DNA of 64,000 nt from Cryptomeria japonica. Its lineage: Eukaryota; Streptophyta; Pinopsida; Cupressales; Cupressaceae. The number at the start of each line of letters is the position of its first letter. Position 1 is the stretch's first letter. Positions 23,330-35,099 of this stretch are shown here, piece by piece. Below the pieces are notes generated by a model, which saw only the letters and a program-made list of their open reading frames with translations, was not told the DNA's origin and did no database searches. The translations under genes were made by a program, and so were the position numbers. The stretch is from contig NC_081411.1 of the NCBI RefSeq assembly GCF_030272615.1, forward strand, positions 211,188,744-211,252,743, given 5' to 3'.

Positions 23330-24075
23330 TGTTGGCATATGCACACTCCAATGAGACATTGTATGCGATTGAAGGTTTTGTCATTGATGGCAACCATGCA
23401 ATCCTATGGCATCGGCAAAGGCATTATACCAGCATCAGCAGATCACACTCTACACTGGGACTTAGGACACTAGCACCAACACAAAGAAAAGAAGTATACT
23501 GGCACAGAAGCTAACATGATTTTGTTATATTATATTTTGTTTATTATTGTAAAAACTTTGTAAGCCGACTTGGAAAATTGTAAAATGACTCTTATATATA
23601 AAAGAGATCAGCGTAGACATTTAAAAATTAGTGAGAGAGCATTAAGGAAAAATATTAGGCAAACCTATTATGCGAAATATAGGCCAAGGGTTTATGTAAG
23701 AAGCAGAGTAGCAACCGGTACTGGATTAGGCATTATAGATGTTATTGTAAAGTAGTACAAGATATTGGATTTGTATGATCCTCATTGTAAGTCAGTGAGA
23801 CTTCCCATTGAGCAGTGAGCTCTAGGTAGTTGGCCTTCCTACATGTGTAGGCCCCTATTGTAAGTAATATTCTCTTATTGGCCAGTGAGTGAATATTGTG
23901 GGTCACAAATCCCACCGAGGTTTTTCCCACACTGGGTTTCGTCATTAAAACCTTGTGTTATGGTGTGCTTTTCATGTGGATGTTCTTAATTCTATTTATT
24001 GCATTATTTCTTGCATACCGGTACACTATTATACTGATTCATGCCCCCCTCTCAGTATTTGTGGGATTCCTAACA
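23330..24075 (+). repeat. E1 3' LTR
   Basis: Starts TGTTGG and ends CCTAACA; nearly identical to 18697-19470, with a 28-bp shorter end region where the first LTR has an extra stretch before the hairpin. The hairpin here is weaker (7 bp). ctcat follows at 24076-24080. Confidence 0.93.
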
Positions 24076-26131
24076 CTCATAAAGGCTATCCTTTTAACCT
24101 TCAGATTATGCTTTGATAGTTGCTTCTTACTATCCTAATCACTTTCTTCTCAAAGGATAGTGACTAGATCTTTGAATATGTTGCTATGTTAAGATTTTTT
24201 CTTTCATCTTTAGGACCAAAAATGGATATCTTATTAATCCCTGCCCCTATCTTATGGATTTAATGCTTTGAGATTTTGTGGGAAATTTCTCTTCCAAACT
24301 TGTAAAGTGAATGATCGTGTAAAGATCTTCATTGCAATGTCATCAAATATAGAGAGTTGTTTAACATTTGGATTATTTCATTATTGAATTTCTTGTCACA
24401 TAAGGCTACAACTTCTCTTACTAATTTACAGCTTGCTTTTGTAGATATGGTTGTCTTTCTTCATTTACTATTATAACGTTGTTATATACAAAATAAATCT
24501 TCCTGAAGAATGATTGGATTTGTTTAGCACATCAAAAACACCAATGAGCTCAAGAAATCTTTCAATCTCCATACTGTCATTTTAATGAGACTTATGAAAG
24601 AAAACAACCTATTCACTGTTAAATTCAGTTGTCTGACAACCTTGGTCTTTGAACTATTCTAAGTTGAAAGTCACTGCTATTACTAATATGAAGATTTAAG
24701 ATATACCTTCAGAGTCTTTGTCCATGTTTAAAAAATTTCTTAGATTTTCTATATAGGCTTCTCACGATCATTGATGCTCCTTTTGATTCTGATATTTTCT
24801 CAATGAATGGATTGTTCTGAGCTTGGGCTACTCTTTCTATGTATTGTACTCAAATCATGAAGCATCTCTATTGTTGAACTTATGTGAACATGTAGTTGTC
24901 CTTGATCTTTTAATAGTTTTTTGTCCATGGTAGATGTTAACCACTGAATTTTTGTAAACTATCATTATAATAGTGTTACTTTATGCTACTCTTAAGGACT
25001 CCATGAATTATCATTACTTCTGTTATTCACTATCCTTTTGAAATATGGGATTGTCTTCCTCTGTCAGCTGGAAGGTATTTGTGCAGATCAAAAGAGGTGG
25101 GGATTTTTGGTTTCTACATGATTGGCTATCACAACTGGAGTATCTGGATTCAAAGCTAACTTTCCTTGTTGTTCTACTTTATGAAATTGATAGCTTTTGT
25201 TGTTTTGTGATACTTACTTGTGCTAAAGACCAAAAATTCTCCCTCCTCATTGATTCACACAGTCCTTCCTTTTCCTTTTTTATTCATATGATGGCTCTAG
25301 TTAACTATTTTATTTTAGGCAATCATGTTCATTGTTGTATATGCCACCATTGGATGATAGCTTATACTATCATTGAGTGATAGTATATGGGATTGTGAAT
25401 GTGATTGCCTAATATCTTGCAACTGATTAGTGTCACCTTGTAAATAATGACTTGTATTTTGAGCTCAACCACTTTGGTTGCCCACTTTAATCCTCATACA
25501 TGACACTTCTGAAATGAAAACCTGTATCTGCACATGAAACAAACAAGTTAGATAAAAACACAGTTCTCATTAATATCTCATGGCATATTTTGCATTGATC
25601 TTCTCTGTTTTGAATTTGATATAGTAGTGTATGCACAATAGCAGTAGCATTATGCATGTAGGAGTGAAAGGAATAACCCAGAGCTCTAACCAAATCACTT
25701 CTTCCTCTCTATTTTAGGCCATCTCATGGAGTGGAAAGTGGGATGCTTGGATCAAAAAGATGACCAAAATACCTTCTTCAAAACTCATCAACCTATTCAA
25801 GAAATGATGGGTTCTTTCATTCCCTTATTCCTACATTCTTCTATTCCTTTTGTGTTTGTATTTCTATGATTAGTGTGATCTTTTCTCAGCTATTCCCACA
25901 GCTTGTGTGGGATCTTGTAGATAGTTTATTCTTTATAAATAAAGATGTCTCACATGCAGATGTTTTAATCATGTATATCTTTCTTAATTAAAACATTGCA
26001 CATTGGAATGAGATACCTATATGTCATACATATTTATCTAATTAAAAAATTTGTGTGCCTTTTTTCTGCAATACATAAGACCTGTAATAGGTCACCAAAA
26101 TTATAGGTGTGATAAAATTTTGGTAACATTT

Positions 26132-26673
26132 TTGGTGACCTCTTAGAGGTGTTTTCTTGCTAAACAGTAGTAGACCAGTAGTCTAGCATATCCATTGGAC
26201 ATTGAGTCAATTCTGCCCTCCTCAAAATCTGAAATTTCATCTCAGCACACTAAACAAAACTGAAAAGGAAACTACAAAGGCTCTGCATATAGTTGAGCCT
26301 GCACACTGTACAATCTACACTAATGGAAAAATGAAGTGAAACCAAACTGAACTAAAAAGTGAATATAGAAATGTGTTCGAAGCACTTATTGAGCTGAAAA
26401 CTTGTTGAAAGCTAAAAATAAACACTCAAAACTAGAAAATTGAAACTATAGAGTGTTGAACAACACTTATTCAAATCAAACTACTATAGCTCGGCTTATG
26501 GTTGGGCCTAGCGAATTGCTGAAAACAAAACTCCAACTACTCTACTATGTACATATGCAGACTATTAGTACTCAGTAGCAAAACTTGAGGTAAATCTCAT
26601 TGATAGGGATTGGCAACACCTCTTCATCCAATTTAGAAAGCTAGAATGCATTATTCTGTTTACATTTTGTGAT
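26132..26673 (-). pseudogene. G2 3' remnant with integrase C-terminus
   Basis: Minus-strand translation just left of the E2 insertion reads VITKCKQNNAF, a stop, LSKLDEEVLPIP, the direct continuation of AMWDGPYV at the other side of E2 (33466 onwards). The remaining 450 bases show no LTR matching the one at 39553, so the 3' LTR of G2 is missing and the element is cut at the junction with repeat X at 26131/26132. Confidence 0.7.
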
Positions 26674-26678
26674 AACAT
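26674..26678. repeat. Target-site duplication aacat, left copy (E2)
   Basis: aacat is repeated at 33461-33465 after the right LTR of E2, and removing the insert restores a continuous gypsy integrase reading. Confidence 0.93.
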
Positions 26679-27566
26679 TGTTGGCAATTGACACGTATTG
26701 GATTCATTTTGTTTTCATTGATGGAAACATGATCTGATGGAAGTCATAAAATGACACTAGGAAGCATATACCGACAGATACCAGCTTTGGAGCATTCAGG
26801 GCTACATCGGCACGAGCACCGACATCAATACATCTTTGGAAGCCAATATCAAGGAGGATTTACTTAAATAATTTTGTAATTATTATTGTCAAGGCCTACA
26901 TTGAATATCTTTTATAAATTTATTGTTAGCCGACATAAGGCATATCATTTGTAATGGGTATATAGGTTAGTCTGCTAGGTTATTTTGAAAAAAAAAGATA
27001 TAAGTGATGTGATACATGATATGTGTGGATATAGGAGAATATAGCAAAACTGTATAATGTGAAATATATGTATGAAGATCATGTGTATCTTGCAGGAGGA
27101 GAGATACCGATAGTAGTTTAGTGTTTATGAACTGGTACAGAGTAGAGACAGAACCAAAACTCTATTTGGCATAGCAGATGCATTCTTGAGTTCATTTTCA
27201 GTAACTTACTTTAGCAAAAAGCTTGTAGTCAGTGACGCTCTTTAGTGATGAGCAATATGCTCATAGCAGTGTGTCTTCTTGCAAGTGCAAGCCCATATTA
27301 TATGTAATATCTTTTTATATGGCCAGTGAATTGATATTGTGGGTCACAAATCCCACTGTGTTTTTTCCTCATTGAGGTTTTCCACGTATAAATATCTGTG
27401 TTATGGTGTTCATTTATGTGGATGGTTTATTTTCTCCTTGTTATATTTTTTTTTGTTTATTGGTTTACACATGCATGATATAAAAAGATAAAAATTGTTC
27501 ATTCTGGAAGAACACTGATTCACCCCTCATCCCCTCCCCCCCTCTCAGTGTTCTTCGATCCCAATA
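26679..27566 (+). repeat. E2 5' LTR
   Basis: Begins TGTTGGCAATTGACAC and ends CCAATA (CAACA in the 3' copy, so the last C has become T). The terminal part holds a hairpin with a 12-bp perfect stem, 27507-27518 with 27545-27556. Confidence 0.92.
27507..27556. other. LTR-end hairpin, E2
   Basis: GAAGAACACTGA pairs with TCAGTGTTCTTC over 12 bp without mismatch, enclosing a C-rich loop that starts TTCACCCC. Compared with E1 and C1, the stem bases change on both sides together. Confidence 0.85.
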
Positions 27567-27568
27567 AA

Positions 27569-27580
27569 TGGTATTAGAGC
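27569..27580 (+). promoter_or_regulatory. E2 primer binding site (one C-to-T change)
   Basis: TGGTATTAGAGC two bases after the LTR; the initiator tRNA-Met site TGGTATCAGAGC with one transition. Confidence 0.88.
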
Positions 27581-27634
27581 TTGATACCTCAGAAGAAGTT
27601 TAACAACTTGAGGAAGATCCTAAAACCAGAATCT

Positions 27635-28779
27635 ATGAACATGGCTATGGAGAAGAAACTTGAGATGGCTCTTGAAGATTGTGATTTTGAAAGGATGAAG
27701 AACTTGAAATTGCAAGAAGAATTGAATTTTGCAAATGAATTCATTCTTATCCTTCAAAAAAGGTTATCATCTGCTCAAGCCAAGAGAAAAGAACTTTTGC
27801 AAAAACTAGATGATGAGGAGAAGAATGCTCTTAAGGAACAATGTCAGAAACTAAGTCAAGCAAACATTCTCATGAAAAATGAAATTCAAGATCTGACTAT
27901 GAGGCTATCTAAAGATATTGAGGATAGAAAGAAGAAGGAATATAATCTTGTTGTATCTCTGAAGAAGAAATTTTATAAATGTGGCAGATTGACTCATGAG
28001 AATAATTTGTTGAGAACTGATTTGGCACACTCCAGAACAATGAACAAGAACTTGAAGGACAAGTAACTCCTCTGAGAGATGATCTGACTACTACAAGTGA
28101 GTATAAAGAAAATTTTAGGATCAATGTTGCATAGTTGGATGACTTATTGAAAAGACAAAGATAGATTGATGATTCTAGAGGACTTGGATTTGTACAAGGT
28201 GAAAGCTTCGGTACTACAAATGAAGATCAGACAACTAGTATACATAACTCATCAGAACAGAGGAAACCGGTAAGGAAATATAATGCTTATAAATTCAATG
28301 TTAGATGTTTTATTTGCAATAAGTTTGGGCATATGGCTAAGAAATGTAGAAATAAGGAAAAACAAAACTACAATTATGTTCCCAGTCAATGCACAAATTG
28401 TAAGAAATATGGTCATAGATTAGAAGATTGCAGAATGAATGTTAAATGTCATGCATGTGGAAAGTTTGGACATTTTGCTAATCATTGTAGGTCAAGAAAT
28501 GATACTGGATACATCAAAGAAATTCAAAAGAATAATGTTACATGTTATGCATGCAACAAAATAGGTCATATTGCTAAGTATTGTAGAAGCAAGACTCAAC
28601 CATCTAATAATGATAAAGATAATGAGAAAGGAAAGTAGAAGGTAGATGAAATACAACAAGATCACACCGAGAGATGGGTTAGAAAATTTGAAGAACCAAG
28701 TGGAGATGGATCTACACCGGAAACTCCATCGGTAGAACAAAGTATTCCTCCACCGCTAGGAAATTCCACCGGTAACTGA
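27635..28779 (+). pseudogene. E2 gag-like protein: coiled coil plus four CCHC knuckles
   Basis: ATG at 27635 aligns with the E1 start (LRKILKPES before it, ALEDCDFERMKNLKLQEEL after it). The N-terminal half is coiled-coil-like. A frameshift near 28030 and in-frame stops at about 28131 and 28636 break it. The knuckles are CFICNKFGHMAKKC, CTNCKKYGHRLEDC, CHACGKFGHFANHC and CYACNKIGHIAKYC. The tail ends at TGA 28777. Four knuckles exceed the one or two usual in copia gag. Confidence 0.8.
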
Positions 28780-29139
28780 GGCATAAGCCTTAGGGATTGG
28801 CAAATTCATTGCTAAATTTTGAATAATACCCTAGAAGAGATCTAAGAAGATCTAAAAGAGATCTAAAAATTATGTTCATCATCAATGAAGGTTCACCCAG
28901 CACATGACTGTGAAACCAGCATCTGTAGGGTTGTTGGTGAAGCATTTATTATAGAAAATTAGGGTTTTATTCGTGAATAAAAAGGGGTAAGTGAATTCAT
29001 TTTCACTCACAAAGCACTCAAGCATTTATAGAAAAGTAAAGGCAAGTTAAGATTGAAAAAAAGCATTGTGAAAGAATCTCGAGCAGTTATCTAAAGCACT
29101 CAATCTTCCATCGATATTTACTTTTAGGTATTTTTTGAA

Positions 29140-32100
29140 ATGGCATCTGGATCTTCAGATCCTACTTTCATTGTGAATCTCACCATTGTCAAATTCAAGG
29201 ATAGGCTAAGGCCAGTATTTAAGGAGGTTCCCGAAATTGCTAAAAAAGAAGACTCGACGAGAGTATTTTCTAGGGTTCCTAATGGCGTAATGTATGTTGA
29301 AGATGTGAGGGAATATATTCAATGTACCCTTGAGGATTTAGGAATAGAGGACATCAAAAGCATGTATCAATCCATGATACTGGGAGACTTTGGAACCATC
29401 AAACCGAAATACAAAGCAATTGAGGATCTAGGGTTAACCGGTATTCTATACATACCGTAATTCAAAGATGAGGTTATCAGATACATTTTGAGCAGGGTTC
29501 ACAATGAATTTATTTGGCTAGATAGGCCTTACATGATCATGAAGGAGGCTATTAAAGTTGTCATCAGTTTACCTAGGGTCAGACAAGAACCTGGCAAGAA
29601 AATTTCCAACATAGAGGTTGAGAAACTCACTGGTGCTACACTTGATAGTAGATCAATGAGGATAAGCACAATCACTGACGCGGATATAAAGTTTGCAAGC
29701 ATGATCATAGGTTACAAGGTAACTCAATCCAACTGATTAAATTTTGTTGCTAGTTCATGCATTCATGGTGCATATCAGATGCTAAGGAATAATGTGAAGT
29801 ATGATTTATGTGAATGGATGAGGAGTGAGTTGATGTTAAACCTTGGTAAGATCAAAGGAATCAAGAAAGGAACTTTTAGATATGGAAACTTGATTGTTTG
29901 TTTAATGCTTTACTTCCTGAATGAGCTACCCAGTCTAGGGAAGAAGCATTAGGCTCATGACATATCAGTAGGTATGCAAATAAAGGAAGCAATCAATGGT
30001 CTTGGTATTGGCAAAGATGAGAAACTTTGGGGGTATTTTAAGACTTTTCAAGAAAACATGAGGCAAAGGGAGAGAATTTCAAAGAACATTGTGGAGGAGT
30101 ATTCCACTGATATCTATTTCATGGTAAAACCTGATGAAACTCTTATGGAAGCAGTTGAACCTAGGAAAATTTGGATTACTGAGCTTGGATATGAGGTGGA
30201 TGATAGCATTTTTGAACTCTATGCAAAGATGTTGTTAGATGCCCCATTAGATGATAAAATAAAGCATTTTGCTATAGCAGGAGAGAAGGCTCTTGAAGTG
30301 AAAACTAGTTTTAATAGGAAGAGAAGAGAGAAGAAAATAGAAAAGATGGTTAGATATGTACAAGATGTAATTTATAAGATAGACACTCAACTGGGTTCTA
30401 AATCAAAATATACTACTAAACCGACAGAGGTTGGTACTGCAGAAGTGAAGAAGCAACAAGTTCACATTTCCCCTATCACTTCATACTCTAATTCTGAGGA
30501 TAATGAACCTCTGGCTTTCAAAAGGGTACAAAGGAAGAATATGTTAAAACCACTGGTAGAGCAGAAGAAGGCAGAGCCTAGGAGGAGACTTGTTAGAAAG
30601 GCAAGTAAGCCTACCGCACCTCCACCATCGGCAAGGAAGCCTATGCAAAAGAGGAAACTAGTCACACCGGCAACCACAAGCAAAAAGAAGAAGGGTGATG
30701 ATATTGGAACTGATAAGACCACAATGGCCTGTGCTGAGCTTATTTATAAAATTACAAAAGATGGAATATTGAAAAATATATCAAAGTATTATGAATATTT
30801 AGAAGAGAATGAGCAAAGTGAATTAGAAGAGGCTATTTTGTTGTATATAGACATTTATAAGAAAGCCTTAATTGAAATTTTGAAGGAGATACATTTATCC
30901 TTGTATAATAAACTTGAGGCTAGAAGACTTGATGTTGTCAAAAGAGAGAGGGAGATCAAACAAGTTGCACTTTTGGAATTGTGTGGTGTTGTAAATAATG
31001 AAGAAATGAAAAGATGTATAGACACTACAAATAAGATAGTCTTTAGTAGTAAATCTCGACTGATAAGCCTTATGATGGGGAGAGTGAATGAGGTGGTAAA
31101 TGAGACAAGTAAGGGATGGACCAAATTATTTCAAAAAAATCCAGACTTTCTCACATCTCAAGAAGAATTTGGAAGGACAATAACTTCCACCATTCCTGAT
31201 AAATCTAAAGGGAAAGGTATTTTGGGCAGTTCAACTCCTATTTTGACACAATAGACAGTAACTATAGATATTCAAACACAACCAATAGCTAAGGAGAGTG
31301 TATAGTCTATACCGACACAGACCATTTTTTAGCAAAGCAATGTATAGGACACTATAAATATTATGGATAATACTCCACTGACAATAATCGACACTACACC
31401 AAGTGGCGAAGCCACCGGTGCAAAAGAGGTTGATATGGATAAGGTAAGAGAAACTGATTCCATACCGACAGGTAAAACTGATTCCCCAACAAAGGTTTTG
31501 GCAATTGACACTTCTCAGGTTGAGAAGAAATCAATCTCTGAGTTGGGTCCAACTGAATTAATGATGATGGCTACTCAGAAATTACTGAAGGAAGGTACTA
31601 CAGATAAAGGATTAATTGATCAATTGGTCTGTGTTGCACAGATTATTTCTTGACTATCAGATTGAAGATGGAGAAAGCCCTTTCAGTAAGCTCAAAACTC
31701 TAACAGAGCACATATCCAACAATTTTCATTCTCTGAGGCAAATTGCAGACCGACAAGCTTTGGACAATTTCATTGCGGCAAAAAGAACAACTTTTGATCA
31801 AATTATAGAAACAAAGAAGAAGAAAATTGGGGACAAACTTATTCCTATTGAGGTTTGTTTAAAACAATGTACAAATATCTATAGAGTGTGTTGTAACATA
31901 GAAAGGCTGACAGCTAATGTAGATAGCAGATTCAAGGAGTTATATGATAAGATGGCTAAAATTGCTAACTCTTTTGATGGATTGACTGCACTGACCACAT
32001 CTGTTGAAGGAGAAATTTGGTCCTTGGAGAACCAAACTTTTGCTTTTGAGAAAGAGAGAGATAAAATCATGAGAAGAGAAAGAAATTTAAGAGGATTGGT

Positions 32101-32317
32101 AAGTCCTAGACTAGATTCATTGGGTGTTCACAAGAAAGAGTGCATGGATATGATAGCTAAACCTACATTGGAAGATATCCAAGAGAAGGAAACATTTGCC
32201 CACTTACTAAGTGAACTTGCATATATTTCTAATACCTTCAAATCTGACTGGGATACATATCTTCAGTTATTACAAAAGGCATACCCAAAAATCTTGAAGA
32301 TGACTAAGCTCCAGTGA
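29140..32317 (+). pseudogene. E2 second ORF, about 1,060 codons, unknown function
   Basis: One frame runs from ATG 29140 (MASGSSDPTF) to 31653 and then shifts once, near 31650, into the frame ending at 32317. Stops at 29458, 29734, 29950, 31252 and a few after it fit CAA/CAG to TAA/TAG or TGG to TGA. Parts: an N-terminal block shared with E1; a middle region (29400-30590) absent from E1, with YDLCEWMRSELMLNLGKIKG and GYFKTFQENMRQRERISKNI; a Lys/Pro-rich basic region; a conserved block (YNKLEARR, LMMGRVNEVVNETSKGW); and a C-terminal coiled-coil region with SPRLDSLG. I recognise no enzymatic motif. The position after gag resembles where other elements carry pol. Confidence 0.75.
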
Positions 32318-32370
32318 AACTAACAGTATTCTTTTTTATCCTTTCAATTCTTTCACTGGTCTTTGGCATT

Positions 32371-32533
32371 AATGTCAAAGGGAGAGTATGTATATATGTG
32401 AAAAATATCATTGAAAAATATAAAGAGAAACACATTGGAAGGATATTAGATGGAGTGTATTGCTCAGGGGGAGCATGTGGATAGGGAATCCATTTTTCAC
32501 ATGAGTGTTGCCATCAATGTCAAAGGGGGAGAT
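32371..32533 (+). promoter_or_regulatory. E2 polypurine tracts
   Basis: TGTCAAAGGGGGAGAT (32518-32533) abuts the 3' LTR; upstream are GTCAAAGGGAGAG (32374-32386) and CTCAGGGGGAGCA (about 32463-32475). Spacing and order match E1. Confidence 0.85.
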
Positions 32534-33460
32534 TGTTGGAAATTGACACTCATTGGATTCATTGTGTTATCAATGATGGAAACATGATCTGATGAAATTC
32601 ATAAACTAGCACTAGGAAGCATATACCAGCAAATACTAACTTTAGAGCATTCAGGGCTACACCGGCACAGGCACTAGCACTAGCATCAATACTTCTTTGG
32701 AAGCCGACATCAAGGAGGATTTACTTAAATCATTTTGTAATTATTATTGTCAAGGCCAACATTGAATATCTTTTGTAAATGTATTGTAAGCCTACATAAG
32801 GCATATCATTTGTAATGGGTATATAGGTCAGTCTGCTAGGTTATTTTGAAAAAAAGATATAAGTGGTGTGATACATGATATGCATGGATATAGGAGAATA
32901 TAGCATAACCGTATAATGTGAAATATATGTATGAATATCATTTGCATGTGAATGTTATATCATACAATGATCTATACATAGCTTGGAAATCATTCTTGGA
33001 GGAGGAGAGATACTGGTAGCAGTTCAGGGTTTATGAACCCGTACAAAGCATAGATAGAACCGGAACTCTATTTGGCATAGCAGATGCATTCTTGAGTTCA
33101 TTTTCAGTAACTTAATTTAGCAAAAAGCTTGTAGTTAGTGAGGCTCTTTAGTAATGAGAAGTATGCTTTAGGTAGTGTACCTTCCTGCAAGTGCAGGACC
33201 CTATTATATGTAATATCTTTTCATATGGCTAGTGAACTGATATTGTGGGTCACAAATTCCACCATGGTTTTTCCTCATTGAGGTTTTCCATGTATAAATC
33301 CTATGTGTTATGGTGTTCATTTATGTGGATGGTTTATTTGCTCCTTGTTATATGTTTTTTTTTTTACCGTTTTATATATGCATGGTATAAAAAGATAAAA
33401 AACTATTCATCCTGGCAAAACACCAATTCACCCCCCTTTTAGTGTTCTTGGATTGCAACA
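32534..33460 (+). repeat. E2 3' LTR
   Basis: Starts TGTTGGAAATTGACAC and ends GCAACA; aligns with 26679-27566. It has an extra stretch of about 60 bases near 32945-33000 and a decayed terminal hairpin. aacat follows. Confidence 0.92.
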
Positions 33461-34500
33461 AACATATGGTCCATCCCACATGGCATCAAACTTGGTATGC
33501 CTACCAAGTCTGTTCTTTAACTCATCCCACTTGAAAATAAGATCACCTTGATTAAATATGTGTGGTACAACTTTTCTATCAAAGGTTCTCTTCATTTGAG
33601 CATGGTGAACTTTTAATTTTCTGTATGCTTCCTTGCAAGTTTCTTCTAACTCCATAAGTTGAGAAAGCCTAATCTGCACTGGCTTCTCTTCAAGTAACTC
33701 TAGATCTTTTACATAATTTAAAGTTGACAATTTAACTAAAATAGGTAACTTGACTTCTTTCCCATAAGTTAAAACATAAGGAGAGTTACCTGTTGATCTT
33801 TTTGGTGTAATCCTATTAGTCCAAAGAGCTAACTTGAGCTTTTCATGCCAATTTCTTTGATTCTCAACAATGGTCTTCTTAATGATGTTGATCAAGTTTT
33901 TATTAGTTGATTCATCTTGTCCATTACCCAAAGGGTAATAATTGGAGAAATTATTCAAATATATATTATGTTTAACTGACCAATCTGAAACTCTAAGACC
34001 AATGAAAACTAAAGCATTATCAAAAATGATTGATTCGGGGGTACCAAACCTGGACACCAAGTCTTGATAGAAGTTTAAGATAGAAGTTTCATTAGCTTCT
34101 TTCAATGGAACTGCTTCTATCCACTTTGTGAAATAATCGGTTGTTGTAAGAACCCACTTCTGACTTGCACTAGAAGGTGGATTAATAGGTCCTATAAAAT
34201 TAAACCCCCACTTTGCAAAGGGCTGCTCAACTTCAATTGGTTGCGAAGGCAAGGTTTCAAGCCTTTGTTTGCCTGCAAACAATGAACATTTTTCACACTT
34301 CCTCACCCATAAGTAAGCATCCTTAAACAATTCAAGACAATAATAACAAGCTCTCATAATTTTCAGAGTTGTTGTTCTTGCTACAAAGTGACCTCCTACA
34401 GGTCCTTCATGAAATTCTTTCAGAACTCTATCAATCTGATCTGACTCAACGCATCTTAATAGAATATTATTATAGTCTTTTTTGAACAGAATACCATTTA
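33461..34500 (-). pseudogene. G2 integrase, interrupted by E2
   Basis: The minus-strand frame is open from about 34500 to the E2 border. It has the zinc finger FHEGPVGGHFVARTT and VRKCEKC, then the core: TTDYFTKWIEAVPL (first Asp), SIIFDNALVF (second Asp) and YYPLGNGQDESTNKNLIN (Glu). The three catalytic residues are present. The C-terminal part ends at FDAMWDGPYV, where E2 is inserted; the rest lies at 26590-26673. It inserts cDNA into the host genome. Confidence 0.88.
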
Positions 34501-34663
34501 TTAAAGCATAAGGAATGGCTTGTAGCTTGAAATACCTTCATTTTGACCTTTCTAAACCTTTCAAACAGTCCCTAGTTTGTAAATAATGGGCAATTTGTTG
34601 ATTCCAAGTGGTTGGTAAAGCTAGGACAACAGGCTTTTCTTCATTATTTAGCACTATTTCAAC

Positions 34664-34990
34664 CTATTGCTTGTCTTCTTTACTATTTTCTGCACTTCCA
34701 TCAAGTTGTTCACATAAATTTTTGCCTCTAACTAGCTTGGTTACCTTGATTGAGATGTCATATTCCATTGCCTTAGTAATCCAACTTGCCCTTTTGTCAT
34801 TTATGTCTTTGTTGAACAAAAAATCCTTCACTGTAGGATGAGAAACCATAAGCTGAATCTTATTGTTAGAGAGCATGTGCCTGAATTTCTTAAGGCTTCT
34901 TATTACTGATAACACATACTTTTCTACAAATGAATACCTAGTCTCATAATCATGCAAAATCTGACTAAAGAAAGCAATTGGTTCTTCTAA
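34664..34990 (-). pseudogene. G2 RT-linked RNase H
   Basis: Reads YSFVEKYVLSVIRSLKKFRH, HPTVKDFLFNK, RASWITKAMEYDISIKVTKL and VRGKNLCEQLDG, characteristic of the RNase H following RT in Tat elements. It is bounded by stops. Confidence 0.82.
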
Positions 34991-35099
34991 GTCTTCATCA
35001 TTTTACTAACACAACATTCTAGAAATAGTATCCTCACTCCCAAAATCATATAGAATAAATTTTTTTCTTAAAACTGGGATTAATGAGAGTAGGGGTTGC

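Larger units (their letters stand above)
18697..24075 (+). mobile_element. Pol-less LTR retrotransposon E1
   Basis: The 5.38-kb element has LTRs at 18697-19470 and 23330-24075, a tRNA-iMet primer site, a polypurine tract and target duplicates ctcat. The empty target in XB confirms the borders. It encodes a gag-like protein with coiled coils and four zinc knuckles and a long second ORF. I find no protease, integrase, RT or RNase H motifs in any frame. It is therefore non-autonomous. It is related to E2 but lacks about 1.16 kb of the second ORF. Confidence 0.92.
17299..26131 (+). repeat. Dispersed repeat X, copy XA (interrupted by E1)
   Basis: The parts 17302-18696 and 24076-26131 match 49703-54393 nearly base for base over about 3.5 kb, with small indels and mostly transitions. 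Neither copy has a convincing gene: the best conserved short ORF (25045-25380, counterpart 53326-53559) is Phe/Leu-rich and matches only because the repeat matches. Its left side is cut by the G1 LTR; its right side stops at GGTAACA (26131), the same word at which XB stops. Its identity is unknown; it may be an old transposon or a duplicated segment. Confidence 0.8.
26679..33460 (+). mobile_element. Pol-less LTR retrotransposon E2
   Basis: The 6.78-kb element has LTRs at 26679-27566 and 32534-33460, a mutated tRNA-iMet primer site, three polypurine tracts and 5-bp target duplicates. It encodes the same two proteins as E1, and its second ORF is the fuller version. No protease, integrase, RT or RNase H motif is seen. 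It is inserted in the integrase gene of G2. LTR divergence is clear but I did not count it. Confidence 0.92.

Noticed and set aside
25045-25380. Phe/Leu-rich ORF with a counterpart at 53326-53559
   Set aside because: The similarity is that of repeat X as a whole; there are no domains, and the counterpart is shorter and starts elsewhere.
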